64,000 bases of DNA from Candidatus Amarobacillus elongatus (lineage in GTDB: Bacteria > Chloroflexota > Dehalococcoidia > Tepidiformales > Tepidiformaceae). How positions within the stretch are numbered: the first letter of the stretch is position 1; each line of letters begins with the position of its first letter. The position numbers and the translations under genes were made by a program. The notes below the pieces were generated by a model, which ran no database searches, was not told the origin of the DNA, and worked only from the letters and a program-made list of their open reading frames with translations. The DNA is taken from assembly GCA_016703545.1 (NCBI GenBank), contig JADJBX010000002.1, positions 434,001 through 498,000 of the forward strand. Reading direction: 5' to 3'. Of this stretch, positions 46,026-56,630 are shown piece after piece.

Positions 46026-46495
46026 CCCGCGGGGAACTCGGCCGGGGCGCTGCGAGCGGCGATGACGAAGGTCACGCTGCCACGGGCGACGAGGCGGCGT
46101 CGGTCGTCGAACACCTCCACGTCCGTGAAGATGGCCGTGCGCCCGGCCTTAATCAGGCGCGCCTCGGCTACCAATTCGCTGCCGGACGCTCCCGCCAGGT
46201 ACTGCACGTGGAGGTCGCTCGTGGCGTGCGGGCGTTCGGCGATTTCCGCGGAGGTGCGGGTCGCGCGGACGGCCGTGCCGGCGGCGGAATCGATGAGCCC
46301 CGAAATCACGCCGCCGTGAACCACGTCGTTGTAGTTGAAGTGGTTGTCCGAGAGCGCGATCCGGGCCCGCCATGTCCCCGGGGAGACATCGAGGAACTCG
46401 ATGCCAAGGTGGCCCCAGTAGCGGCCGGAGTAGACCTCCCGCAGCCACAGCAACATCTCGTCCGGGGATTCTGTCACCGGGGTACGGTGCGCCAT
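46022..46495 (-). CDS. PaaI-type hotdog thioesterase
   Basis: 157 residues from MAHRTPV. Hotdog fold with the active-site helix NDVVHGGVISGLIDSAAGTAV and LHVQYLAGASGSELVAEARL, FTDVEVFDD. The family hydrolyses acyl- or aryl-CoA thioesters. An upstream in-frame start at 46513 is possible. It overlaps aat, but a functional link is not obvious. Confidence 0.85.
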   Translation of the reverse strand: MAHRTPVTESPDEMLLWLREVYSGRYWGHLGIEFLDVSPGTWRARIALSDNHFNYNDVVHGGVISGLIDSAAGTAVRATRTSAEIAERPHATSDLHVQYLAGASGSELVAEARLIKAGRTAIFTDVEVFDDRRRLVARGSVTFVIAARSAPAEFPAG

Positions 46496-46520
46496 GCGGA
46501 TGTGCGAACGCAAGCGCGGC

Positions 46521-46961
46521 CTACGCTCCCTTCAGGGCCTCGCCAATGCGGGCGGCGCCGCCCTTGGTCGCCTTCGGCACTTCCAGGTTCAGTACCGTCC
46601 CGTCGGCGAGGGTGATATCGAGGGCCGAGGTGAGCATGCCGCCACCGAGTTCGAACGCGGCGATGTCGGCCAGGGGGAATTGCGCGAGGAGTTCGCCGGC
46701 GGATTTGCGAAGGAGGCCGTTCTTCGCCTTGAGGAACCCGAGGTGGGTCTCGCCCAGGGCCATGACCATGTACCCCTTGAGCGCGGTGGGATCGTTCTTG
46801 CCGGCCATGAGGCGCTCCGCGGCAATCGCACCCGAGACGCCCGTGAGCTGCCGTGCCATCCCGGCGGTGAACACCGCCTTCCCCATCCCCTTATGCGAGA
46901 CGACGGTGGTATGGCGTACGGGTTCGCCCATTCGGGCGGCGGCTTCGGATTCCATGCTCAT
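46521..46961 (-). CDS. Hypothetical protein, possible PH-like fold
   Basis: 146 residues. The middle and end (KGYMVMALGETHLGFLKAKN, LADIAAFELGGGMLTSALD, ITLADGTVLNLEVPK) follow the strand pattern of bacterial PH-like (bPH) domains, finished by a helix (GAARIGEALKG). No signal peptide or membrane helix. It precedes the thioesterase and aat in the same direction with a 25-base gap, so probably the same transcript. Function unknown. Confidence 0.65.
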   Translation of the reverse strand: MSMESEAAARMGEPVRHTTVVSHKGMGKAVFTAGMARQLTGVSGAIAAERLMAGKNDPTALKGYMVMALGETHLGFLKAKNGLLRKSAGELLAQFPLADIAAFELGGGMLTSALDITLADGTVLNLEVPKATKGGAARIGEALKGA

Positions 46962-47095
46962 ATGCGGTGCTCCCCAATCGTGTGGCGCGCGCAGTATGCA
47001 CCCGGCCCCGCGTGGGGGGTGCCGTTCGCGTCACACACGGCCGCGGCCGCGCCGGTTTCGCCGCCGGATTCGGCGTCTGGTACCGTTTGCGCTCG

Positions 47096-47767
47096 ATGGA
47101 TGTGGATGTGGTCATCGTCGCGGCGGGGGCTTCGACGCGCTTTGGCGCGGCCGACAAGCTGACCGCCGTGGTCGAGGGCGCGACGGTGCTGGCGCGTTCG
47201 GTGGCGGCGTTCGTGGCGGCGCGCGGCGTGGGCCGTATCGTCGTTGTGGCGCATCCGAACCGGGTCGAGGAGCTGCGCGCCGTGGCCCGGGACGCCGCGG
47301 CGGGGCGCGAGATCCTGGCCGTGGCAGGGGGGGCGCGCCGCCGCGACAGCGTGGAGGCGGGAGTGCGCGCGTGCACGTCGCGGTACGTGGCCATCCACGA
47401 CGGGGCGCGGCCGCTCGTCACGCCCGCACTCATTGAGCGCTGCCTGGCGGGGGCCGAGGGCCATGCCGGCGCCATCGCCGCCATCCCGGTGACCGACACG
47501 GTCAAGGAAGTGCGGGGCGGCACGGTCTCCGCGCATCCCGATCGTTCGCTGTTGTGGGCGGCGCAGACGCCGCAGGTGGTCCTGCGGCAGGCGTGGCTCG
47601 ACGCTGCCGGCATGTCCGACGGCGACGAAACGGATGACGCGGCGATGCTTTCCCGGCTCGGGTTGGAGTGCCGCGTGGTCGAAGGCGACATCGAGAACAT
47701 CAAGATCACTCGGCCTCTGGATCTCGAAGTGGCGGCAGCCATTCTGCGCGGGAGGGAGCGGGGATGA
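47096..47767 (+). CDS. ispD: 2-C-methyl-D-erythritol 4-phosphate cytidylyltransferase
   Basis: 223 residues, third step of the MEP isoprenoid pathway (CTP plus MEP to CDP-ME). It has the nucleotide-binding IVAAGASTRFGAADK, VVAHPNRVEEL, GGARRRDSVEAGV, AIHDGARPLV, PVTDTVKEV, AAQTPQVV and DIENIKITRPLDLEVA. It is followed without gap by ispF (ATGA overlap), as in many bacteria where the two are adjacent or fused. Confidence 0.94.
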   Translation: MDVDVVIVAAGASTRFGAADKLTAVVEGATVLARSVAAFVAARGVGRIVVVAHPNRVEELRAVARDAAAGREILAVAGGARRRDSVEAGVRACTSRYVAIHDGARPLVTPALIERCLAGAEGHAGAIAAIPVTDTVKEVRGGTVSAHPDRSLLWAAQTPQVVLRQAWLDAAGMSDGDETDDAAMLSRLGLECRVVEGDIENIKITRPLDLEVAAAILRGRERG

Positions 47768-48243
47768 TGCGCATCGGCCAGGGCGAGGACCTGCACCGCA
47801 TCGACGATGGGCGGACGCTGGTGCTCGGTGGGGTGATTATCGAAGAGGGCCCCGGGCTCGCGGGCCACAGCGATGCGGACGTGCTGCTGCATGCCATAAC
47901 GGATGCCGTGCTGGGCGCGGCCGCGCTCGGCGACATCGGCAAGTACTTCCCGCCCAGCGACCCGCGTTACGCCCACGCCGACAGTGCCGACTTCCTCCGG
48001 GTGGCGCTGCGGCTGGCACGAGAGGCGGGGTGGGAGGTAGCGAACATCGACTCCACCGTGCGCACGGAGCGGCCGAAGCTCGCGCCGTACGTCGCGCACA
48101 TGCGCTCGCGCATCGCCGAGATCACCGGAGTCGAGGTTGGCGCGGTGAGCGTGAAGGCGAAGACGGCGGAAGGGCTGGACGCGATCGGCCGCGGCGAGGC
48201 GATGGCGGCGACGGCGGTCGTACTGCTGCAGCCGCTCGCTTAG
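47764..48243 (+). CDS. ispF: 2-C-methyl-D-erythritol 2,4-cyclodiphosphate synthase
   Basis: 159 residues, forming MEcPP from CDP-ME 2-phosphate. Zinc/substrate motifs intact: GEDLHRIDDGR, GLAGHSDADVLLHAITDAVLG, ALGDIGKYFPPSDPRY, VRTERPKLAPYVAHMR and VSVKAKTAEGLDAIGRGEAM. Its TAG overlaps, on the opposite strand, the TAA of the sortase-containing gene (48240-48243), so the two convergent genes share their last bases. Confidence 0.95.
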   Translation: MMRIGQGEDLHRIDDGRTLVLGGVIIEEGPGLAGHSDADVLLHAITDAVLGAAALGDIGKYFPPSDPRYAHADSADFLRVALRLAREAGWEVANIDSTVRTERPKLAPYVAHMRSRIAEITGVEVGAVSVKAKTAEGLDAIGRGEAMAATAVVLLQPLA

Positions 48244-49878
48244 GGCGCGATGATCGCGACCCGCACGCCCTGCACGACCAGGCGCGATTGGAACGATCCG
48301 CCCACGAACGCGCCGTCGCAGGTGATGAAGGTTGCCATCTCCTCGGGAGCGCCGAGGCGCAGGACATCGTCCATGGGGATGCCGGCGAGGCTGTAGACCG
48401 CGCTCGACGTCACCCGGTATCGCACGACGACGCCGTTTTCGAGCGAGACATCGAGGGTGTCCCCCGGTTCGAGCTGCTTCAGGTTCGCGAACACCCCCGG
48501 CTCGCCGTTCGGCCCAACGACGTGCCCGGAGAAGACGGCGTTGCCCGGTGAACCGGCGCGCGCGGTGAAGTTGTACCAGGCGACTTCGTGGATGGTGTCC
48601 GGGGAGGCCATGGTGCGGTCCGCCAGCAAACCCTTCACGGTAACCGGCGCGTCGACGCTGAGGGCGCCAATCGAAACCCGGGCCGCGGGCGAATTGAGCG
48701 AAACGATGCGCGGCGCCGGCGTGGGGTGGGCGTGGCCGTCGGGGTGGGTGTGGGCGAGGGCGCGGTAGTGGGGGTGAAGGGTGTGGTGGCCGTGGCCGTC
48801 GGGGTGGGCGTGTCGATGAGGGCGGCAGCCGGCGGCGGGTCCGTCGGGTCGTCCCCGGAGAGCATGACGAACAGTGCGGCGAGGGCAGCCGCCACGGCGA
48901 CCGCGGCCGCGCCGGCGCCCACGAGGATGCCAGTGCTCGCGCCAGAACCACCGGCGGCGCCACCGGCCGCTCCTGCGCCGGCGCCGCCTGCGATGGCGCC
49001 TCCCCGATGGCGGCGCCCGCTCCGGCGGCCGCGGAGCCCCCCACGACCAGCCCGGCCTTCGCGAGGAGCCCCGCCTTCCATGCCACTCCAAAGGCGATGG
49101 GGGCGAGCGCGCCGAACCCGGCTTCGACCGAACCCAGGGCGGCGCCGCGGTTCATGCACTGTTCGCACCCGCGAACGTGCCGCTCGATGACGCGGCGGAC
49201 GTCGGGCGAAAGGCTGACCGCGCGGTTCATCGCCAGCTCGCGGTCGAGCCGCGCGCAGTCATTTCGCCCCTGCCGAAGCAGGAGCAGCGCGACCGTGGAC
49301 TGCTTCAGTGATTGGCGGACGCGCGACAGCATGACGGCGGCATGGTTGCGGCTGACGCCGAGCACGCTCGCGATCTCGGGGGATTCGAGCCCGCGCCGCA
49401 GATGCAGGTCCAGGACCGCGTACTCCCGCTCATCGAGCGCGGACGCGGCCTCCCAGATGAGGTCGGCGGCGGCGGCGCGTTCCGCGAGTGCGAGCGGGTC
49501 CGCGGATGCGCTCGTGTCTTCGACAGCCGTGAAATCGAAGCCGTCCTCGCCCTGGGCGCTGCCAGCCACTTCGTGCCGCGAGGTGCGCATGCGGGTGACC
49601 GCGCCACGGTAGGCGATGGTGAACAGCCAGCTCTTGAAGCTGGCGCCGTTTTCGAGGGTGCGAATCGCCTCAAGGGCCTTGATGAGCGTGTCCTGCGCCG
49701 CGTCCTCCGCCTCGGCGCGGTCCCGCAGCGTTCGTGCGAGGAAGTCGCAGAGGGAGTCGAAGTGCCGTTCGTAGAGCGCGGCGAAGGCGCCCCGGTCGCC
49801 GGCACGCGCGAGCTCGGCGAGGGCCGCATCGGAGAGGGTGCCGGTGGATGGCTCGACGGTGAGCGCATCCCCTCGCAT
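48240..49878 (-). CDS. ECF sigma factor - ZAS anti-sigma - TM - sortase fusion (two frameshifts)
   Basis: Restoring one G near 49004 (GGGG to GGGGG) and one C near 48724 (CCCC to CCCCC on the coding strand) yields one 546-residue chain. Domains: sigma region 2 (~22-100, with DAAQDTLIKALEAI and FKSWLFTIAYRG), region 4 (~135-195, PEIASVLGVSRNHAAVMLSR), a ZAS zinc motif H234-x3-C238-x2-C241 with Cys208 upstream, an Ala/Gly-rich hydrophobic stretch, a membrane helix (~317-340), a Pro/Thr linker, then a class E/F-like sortase with His453, Cys521 and Arg533. No stop separates the parts. The sigma domain is thus cytoplasmic and the transpeptidase outside. Confidence 0.72.
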
Positions 49879-50000
49879 ATCTGCTCGCACATGAACTACA
49901 TGCACGCGTAGAGAGCCTAGCATCCTTCCCGGGAACGAATGGGTGACAGTGGAAAAGTGCGAAAAACTCGATGTTCCACGAATTGCCCCGCACAGGGAAA

Positions 50001-50021
50001 GGGCCCTCACGTGAGGAGCCC
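50001..50021. terminator. Imperfect palindrome after sdhB
   Basis: GGGCCCTCAC followed by GTGAGGAGCCC forms a near-palindrome with one bulged A, 26 bases beyond the sdhB stop. With no loop it is a weak terminator candidate. Confidence 0.35.
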
Positions 50022-50046
50022 CTGCCGGTGGAGGCGAAGCGCCAGG

Positions 50047-50834
50047 CTACCCGGCGTCTTCCAGAGGGCCGCCCGCGAGCTTCTTCTTGTCGCGGAACTT
50101 CGCCTGGAGGAAGTCCCGGTTCATCTTCGCGATGAAGTCGATGCTGATGCCCTTGGGGCAGACGGCTTCGCACTCGCGGTAGTTCGTGCAGCTGCCGAAG
50201 TACGACTCCATCACCTCGACCATGTTCGTGACCCGGCTCCAGCGCTCCGGCTGGCCCTGCGGAAGCAGGTTCAGGTGCGAAATCTTGGCCGAAGTGAAGA
50301 GCTGGGCGGCGCCGTTCGGGCAGGCGGCGACACACGCGCCGCAGCCGATGCAGGCCGCGGCGTCGAAGGCGAGGTCCGCCGTGGCCTTCGGGATCAGCGT
50401 CGAATTGGCGTCGCGGGCGGCGCCGGTGGGGGCGGCGATGTACCCGCCCGCCTGGATGATCCGGTCGAACGCCGCCCGGCTCACGACCAGGTCCTTCACG
50501 ATCGGGAACGCGGCGGCCCGCCACGGCTCCACCGTGATGTTGTCGCCGTCCTTGAAGTGCCGCATGTGGAGCTGGCAGACGGTCGTTCCCGGCTGCGGGC
50601 CGTGGGGCCGCCCGTCGATCACGAAGCCGCAGGACCCGCAAATCCCTTCGCGGCAATCGTGGTCGAACGCGATCGGGTCCTTGCCTTCGGTAATGAGCCC
50701 TTCATTGACGACGTCGAGCATCTCAAGGAACGACATGTCGTCGTTGATGCCGTCGGCCTTGTAGGTTTCGAAGCCGCCTGAATCGCCGGGACCGCGCTGC
50801 CGCCAGACCCGGAGGGTGAGGTTGAGGTTGGTGC

Positions 50835-50838
<4 letters not shown>
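50047..50838 (-). CDS. sdhB: Succinate dehydrogenase/fumarate reductase iron-sulfur subunit
   Basis: 263 residues. A [2Fe-2S] ferredoxin domain (CREGICGSCG, TVCQL) and a C-terminal dicluster domain (CIGCGACVAACPNGA and CTNYRECEAVCPKG) carry electrons from the flavoprotein to the membrane quinone site. GTG 50838 overlaps the sdhA TGA (GTGA). SdhB is the last gene of the sdhCAB operon. The sequence style belongs to the non-classical (Bacteroidetes/Chloroflexi/Actinobacteria) branch with a diheme b558-type SdhC. Confidence 0.94.
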
Positions 50839-52746
<1,908 letters not shown>

Positions 52747-52754
<8 letters not shown>

Positions 52755-53601
52755 GAAGAGCTACCCCGGGGACGAGTTCGGAGAGTGAGGCGGCGCCGGG
52801 CAGGCCGTCCAGCTGGCGCGCTTCATCCGTGATGTGCTCGGGCTCATCGACGGCGCCACTGAGGACGGCGATGGGGAAGGAGACATTGCCCACGACGATG
52901 ACCGCCGCGAGGCCGACCGCGAACGCCCTTCGCCAGTGGTTGAAGCGCGGGTTCGCCAGCCCGAGGGACTGGAACAGGCTCCATGCGCCGTGATAGATGT
53001 GCAGGCCGAGCAGCAGGTTCGCGACGATGTAGACGATCGCGACCGGCACCCGTTCGAAGCTGTAGTAGAGGTTGTTGTACGGCTCGCCGCGGATGAAGTC
53101 CGGGTTGGCGTTCCCCCACGTGAGGTCGGCCAGGTGGAAGAGCACGTAGAAGCCGACGATGATCCCGCTCCAGCGCATGGTGCGGGCGGCGTAGTCGGCG
53201 GCGGCATAGGAGCGGCCGCCCTGGTACTTCACGGGGCGGGCCTGGCGGTTCATGAGCGTCAGGGAGATGGCGGCGTGGATGTGCAGGACGAAGGAGAGGA
53301 TGAGGGCGCCCCGCATGATCCAGAGGAACCCGGTGTGGGGCAGCGCGGGCTCGCCGAAGGCCCGCAGCCATTCGCCGTATTCGTTCAGGTGGCGTTCGGC
53401 ATCGGGGTAATAGAGCTTCAGGTTCCCGATCATGTGCACCAGCACGAAGCCGAGGAGCACGATGCCGGTGACGGCCATAACGGCCTTCTTGCCGATGGCA
53501 GAGCCGTAGAAATCAAGGAACCAGGCCTGTTGTTTCCGGCGTTGCCGGACGGCGGGCGCCTGTGCCGCCGCGCTGGTACGCGGCGCGGAACCGCTATGCA
53601 T
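52747..53601 (-). CDS. sdhC: Succinate dehydrogenase cytochrome b subunit (b558 type)
   Basis: 284 residues with five membrane helices: VMAVTGIVLLGFVLVHMIGN, LWIMRGALILSFVLHIHAAIS, MRWSGIIVGFYVLFHLADL, AIVYIVANLLLGLHIYHGAW and FAVGLAAVIVVGNVSFPIAVL. His residues in LVHM, LHIH, LFHL and HIYHG supply axial ligands for two haems. Arg residues at the N-terminus follow the positive-inside rule. ATG 53601 follows GGAGGGGAG. The operon order C-A-B and the fused single anchor are those of type B succinate:quinone oxidoreductases. Confidence 0.92.
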
Positions 53602-53794
53602 TCGCTCCCCTCCCTGTGTTCAGGACGCGGGAACGCACGCTCTCCCTGCCCCCGGCGGATCCTACGCCCGGGCCCCTACGGCGGCAATGCAGCGCGATTC
53701 ATTACAGCTATAGAACATGGGCGGGCGTATCGATGGGACCCGGGGCCACGTACCCTCTCCCCTGCAACCGCCAGCAACGGGAGAATCCGCACCT

Positions 53795-54550
53795 ATGTCG
53801 AACGCAACACCGTCGGCCCCCCTCTACGACGGCATCGGGCACGGGTACGCCAGCGCCCGCCGTCCCGACGCCCGCATCGCCGCACGCATCGACGCCGCGC
53901 TCGGTGATGCGCGCACGGTGCTCAACGTGGGGGCGGGCGCGGGATCGTACGAACCGGCTCACCGCCGGGTCGTCGCGGTGGAGCCGTCCGCGCTGATGCT
54001 GTCGCAGCGCCCCGGGAATGCCGCGCCCGCCATCCGCGGCGTCGCGGAGTCCCTGCCGTTCCGGGACGGCAGTTTCGATGCCGTGATGGCGAGCCTGACG
54101 ATGCACCACTGGTCCAACTGGAGGGCCGGCGTTCGCGAAATGCAGCGCGTGACCCGCGGGCGGATCGTCGTGTTCACGTTCGACCCGTTGCGCACCCGCG
54201 AGTACTGGCTGGTTCAGGAGTACCTGCCCGCCATCGCGGACTCGCCGACGGAGGCGTTCGACCTCGCGGAGGTGGCGGCGGCGATCGGCGGGCGCATCGA
54301 GATCGTGCCCGTGCCGGTGGACTGCACGGATGGCTTCCTCGCGGCCTATTGGCGGCGCCCGGCGATGTACCTCGACCCGGGTCGTCGCGGCGCCGTCTCC
54401 GCGTTTCATTCAGTGCCGCCGGAACAGCTGCACGAAGGCATCGCCCGGCTCGAAACCGACATCGCGTCCGGGGAGTGGGAGCGCCGGCACGGGGCCGGAC
54501 TGCCGGCGGACGACTTCGACGCGGGCTACCGCCTCATCGTTCGCGACTGA
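53795..54550 (+). CDS. Class I SAM-dependent methyltransferase
   Basis: 251 residues. SAM motif I TVLNVGAGAGSYEP, acidic motif II VVAVEPS, SLPFRDGSFDAVMASLTMHHW (motif IV) and GRIVVFTFDP. UbiE/type-11 style with a small C-terminal cap. No membrane segment. Monocistronic, divergent from sdhC. The acceptor cannot be predicted. Confidence 0.85.
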   Translation: MSNATPSAPLYDGIGHGYASARRPDARIAARIDAALGDARTVLNVGAGAGSYEPAHRRVVAVEPSALMLSQRPGNAAPAIRGVAESLPFRDGSFDAVMASLTMHHWSNWRAGVREMQRVTRGRIVVFTFDPLRTREYWLVQEYLPAIADSPTEAFDLAEVAAAIGGRIEIVPVPVDCTDGFLAAYWRRPAMYLDPGRRGAVSAFHSVPPEQLHEGIARLETDIASGEWERRHGAGLPADDFDAGYRLIVRD

Positions 54551-54558
54551 CCGGGGCG

Positions 54559-55091
54559 TCAGTGGCCCGCGCGCCGGGCCCAGCGAAGGATGCCGATCAC
54601 GGACTTCGCATCGCAGATGCGGCCGTCGTCGATGGCGGTGAGAGCCTCGGCGGGCGTGAGCGTGTGCACTTCGATGTCCTCATCCTCGTCGCCGGGGAGG
54701 ACGCTCACGCTCAGTTCGTCACAGAGGAAAAGGTGGATGTACTCACTGGTGTAGCCGGGGCAACGAAGAAGCCGCCGAGGCCGATGACGCGCCCGGGCGC
54801 GTACCCGATCTCTTCCTGGAGTTCGCGGGAGACGGCGGTGATCGGCTCTTCACCCTTCTCGAGGGTGCCCGCCGGGAGTTCGAGCAGGCGGCGCCCGGCG
54901 GAGTGCCGGTACTGCGTGACGAGGATGAGGTTGCCCTCGGCGTCCACGGGGATCATGGCGACCGCGCCCGGATGCTGGAGCGTCTCGCGGAGCGCGATCA
55001 CTCCGTCGTGCATCTCCAGCGTGTCGAGGTCGACGTTGAACAGGCGGCCGGAGTACACGCGCTCGGACCGGACGAGGCGGGGGGTCTCCAT
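54559..55091 (-). CDS. Nudix hydrolase, ADP-ribose pyrophosphatase type (one frameshift)
   Basis: About 177 residues. VYSGRLFNVDLDTLEM and RHSAGRRLLELPAG precede a Nudix box GTLEKGEEPITAVSRELQEE followed by IGY, characteristic of ADP-ribose/ADP-sugar pyrophosphatases. A missing G near 54757 moves the C-terminus (YTSEYIHLFLCDEL, EDEDIEVHTLTPAEAL) to another frame ending at 54559. GAAGG lies 8 bases before ATG 55091. The upstream neighbour, 33 bases away, is a polytopic membrane protein. Confidence 0.85.
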
Positions 55092-55123
55092 GGTCAGCAC
55101 CTTCTTTCCGCCCGCGAGGGCTG

Positions 55124-55957
55124 CTACACGGGCCGCGCGGTGATGAACATGAGGCCCTTGCCGAGCACTTCGCCGGCGAACACGGCGCCCATGCAGATGT
55201 AGAGCAGGCCCGTGGCGCTCTGCATCGCGCGAATCTGCGTGGTCTTGATGGAGAGCACGGCGAGGACGATCGGGAACACCAGCCCCACGCCGATCCGGAG
55301 GTACAGGACCGGGTTGGCGAAGAGGCTGACATCGACCGGGTTCTCCGGCGCGGGGGTTTCCCGCACGGGAACGACGAGGTTGATGAGCAGGACGAGTACC
55401 TGCAACCCGAGGGCAAACAGCAGTCCCCACGAAAGATCGCGCAACGGCCAGGAGGGCAGCGCGCCTTCGGTCAGGTACCAGTGGCCCCACACCATGCTGA
55501 CGGACACGGCGCCCATGGCGAGGGTGCCCGCGAAGAGCGCGAGGAACTGCGCGGGGAAGCCCCAGGTCGGCGGCGCGAGCATGGCGGCGAGGACGCCGAC
55601 GGCGAGTATGCCCGCCATCGACCCTGCGATGCCGGCGAAGCGCCCGATGGGGTCCCAGCCCATGAAGGCCGCGAACATGTAGAGAGCGCTCGTCACGGTC
55701 ACGACCATGATCGCGCGCTTGAAGTCGTCGAACCAGGCGGGGTCGATGCGATAGCCGTCGACATCCGTCCCGACATTCATGCCCGTCGCCGCCCAGTAGG
55801 CGAGGAAGCCGCAGATGGCGACGCAGAGGGCCATCGTCATGACGAAGCCGCGGGTGACGCCGCCGCGGAGGTCGCTGGCAAGCGTGACCCAGAGGCTGCC
55901 GATGGCGAGCTCCGCGAGGATGAGCAGCAGGGTGTACGGAAGGGCCGCGACGTTCAC
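55124..55957 (-). CDS. Polytopic membrane protein of unknown function
   Basis: 277 residues with about eight hydrophobic helices (ALPYTLLLILAELAIGSLWV, GFVMTMALCVAICGFLAYWA, AIMVVTVTSALYMFAAFM, IAGSMAGILAVGVLAAMLA, FLALFAGTLAMGAVSVSMV, LLFALGLQVLVLLINLVV, IGVGLVFPIVLAVLSI, GLLYICMGAVFAGEVL). No metal, haem or ATP motif stands out. The overall pattern recalls DmsC/NrfD-like quinone-binding anchors, but the resemblance is weak. GTG 55957 is the likely start. Confidence 0.65.
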   Translation of the reverse strand: MNVAALPYTLLLILAELAIGSLWVTLASDLRGGVTRGFVMTMALCVAICGFLAYWAATGMNVGTDVDGYRIDPAWFDDFKRAIMVVTVTSALYMFAAFMGWDPIGRFAGIAGSMAGILAVGVLAAMLAPPTWGFPAQFLALFAGTLAMGAVSVSMVWGHWYLTEGALPSWPLRDLSWGLLFALGLQVLVLLINLVVPVRETPAPENPVDVSLFANPVLYLRIGVGLVFPIVLAVLSIKTTQIRAMQSATGLLYICMGAVFAGEVLGKGLMFITARPV

Positions 55958-56035
55958 TTGACCGAGTGTAGGGCGGCGCCGTGTACCGGGAAGTGGCGCG
56001 GCCCCGAGGCGAGCGGGAAGGCAGCGTAATGAGGC

Positions 56036-56064
56036 ATCCATTAACGCACCAATTGAGCTATACA
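56036..56064 (+). promoter_or_regulatory. Putative promoter of the cupredoxin gene
   Basis: TATACA at 56059-56064 lies in a short A/T-rich island (TTAACGCACCAATTGAGC precedes it), unusual for this window, 68 bases before the cupredoxin ATG. No clear -35. Confidence 0.35.
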
Positions 56065-56131
56065 AAAGAAGCGCCCTGCTCCATACTTCCGCCCCGCCCG
56101 CTCTTGGGCGAGTTAACGGAGGGAAACAGAC

Positions 56132-56531
56132 ATGTCGGTACGCAGGTGGTGTTGGGATCGGCCTTGGTGCTGCGCTGACCGGCGCCATGGCGTTCACGGG
56201 TGGCGGCGGCGGCAGCGATGGCGCGGACAACGCGCACCGGCCCGGCAACACGCCCGCGCCAACCGTCGAGCGGAACGCGCGGGTGACCATCGGGGACAAC
56301 ATTTTCCAGCCGGTGCTGTCCAGCATCTCGGTTGGCAAGAGCATTGACTGGGCCTGGGAAGGGACCGGGAACCACTCGGTGGTGATGAAGACGCCGGACG
56401 GCAAGGAAGTGAAGCCCCCGGAGCAGACGAAGGGGACATTCACCTTCAAGTTCGAAACCGCGGGGACGTACGACTACCAGTGCGGCGTCCACGGGGAGCG
56501 GATGCAGGGACGCGTCCAGGTTTCGCAGTAA
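56132..56531 (+). CDS. Exported cupredoxin (plastocyanin-like) (two frameshifts)
   Basis: About 133 residues. The N-terminal signal peptide MSVRRVVLGSALVLALTGAM is split over three frames by two missing G residues near 56144 and 56174. The mature part shows a type I copper fold: NIFQPVLSSISVGKSIDWAW, first ligand His in GNHSVV, and CGVHGERMQG providing Cys, His and Met. It acts as a periplasmic or surface one-electron carrier. GGAGGG precedes ATG 56132. No partner oxidase is nearby. Confidence 0.82.
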
Positions 56532-56537
56532 TCACGA

Positions 56538-56560
56538 GGGGGCGCCAATCCGGCGCCCCC
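56538..56560 (+). terminator. Intrinsic terminator after cupredoxin gene
   Basis: GGGGGCGCC (56538-56546) and GGCGCCCCC (56552-56560) with loop AATCC, followed by TTCCCGTTT, seven bases after the stop. Confidence 0.85.
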
Positions 56561-56630
56561 TTCCCGTTTCACCTGCGCGGACTCGTGGAGGGCGCTAGGC
56601 TTGGTGCGACTTTCGCACCGGGAGCCGGCC

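Noticed and set aside
48720..48840. Tandem DNA repeat (GGGGTGGGCGTG-like)
   Set aside because: It encodes the Pro/Thr linker between the membrane helix and sortase domain.
46891..50010. A single 1039-codon ORF running from the sigma factor through ispF and beyond
   Set aside because: Only its first ~290 codons are coding; afterwards it is antisense to IspD and IspF. The true continuation switches frame into the membrane helix and sortase.
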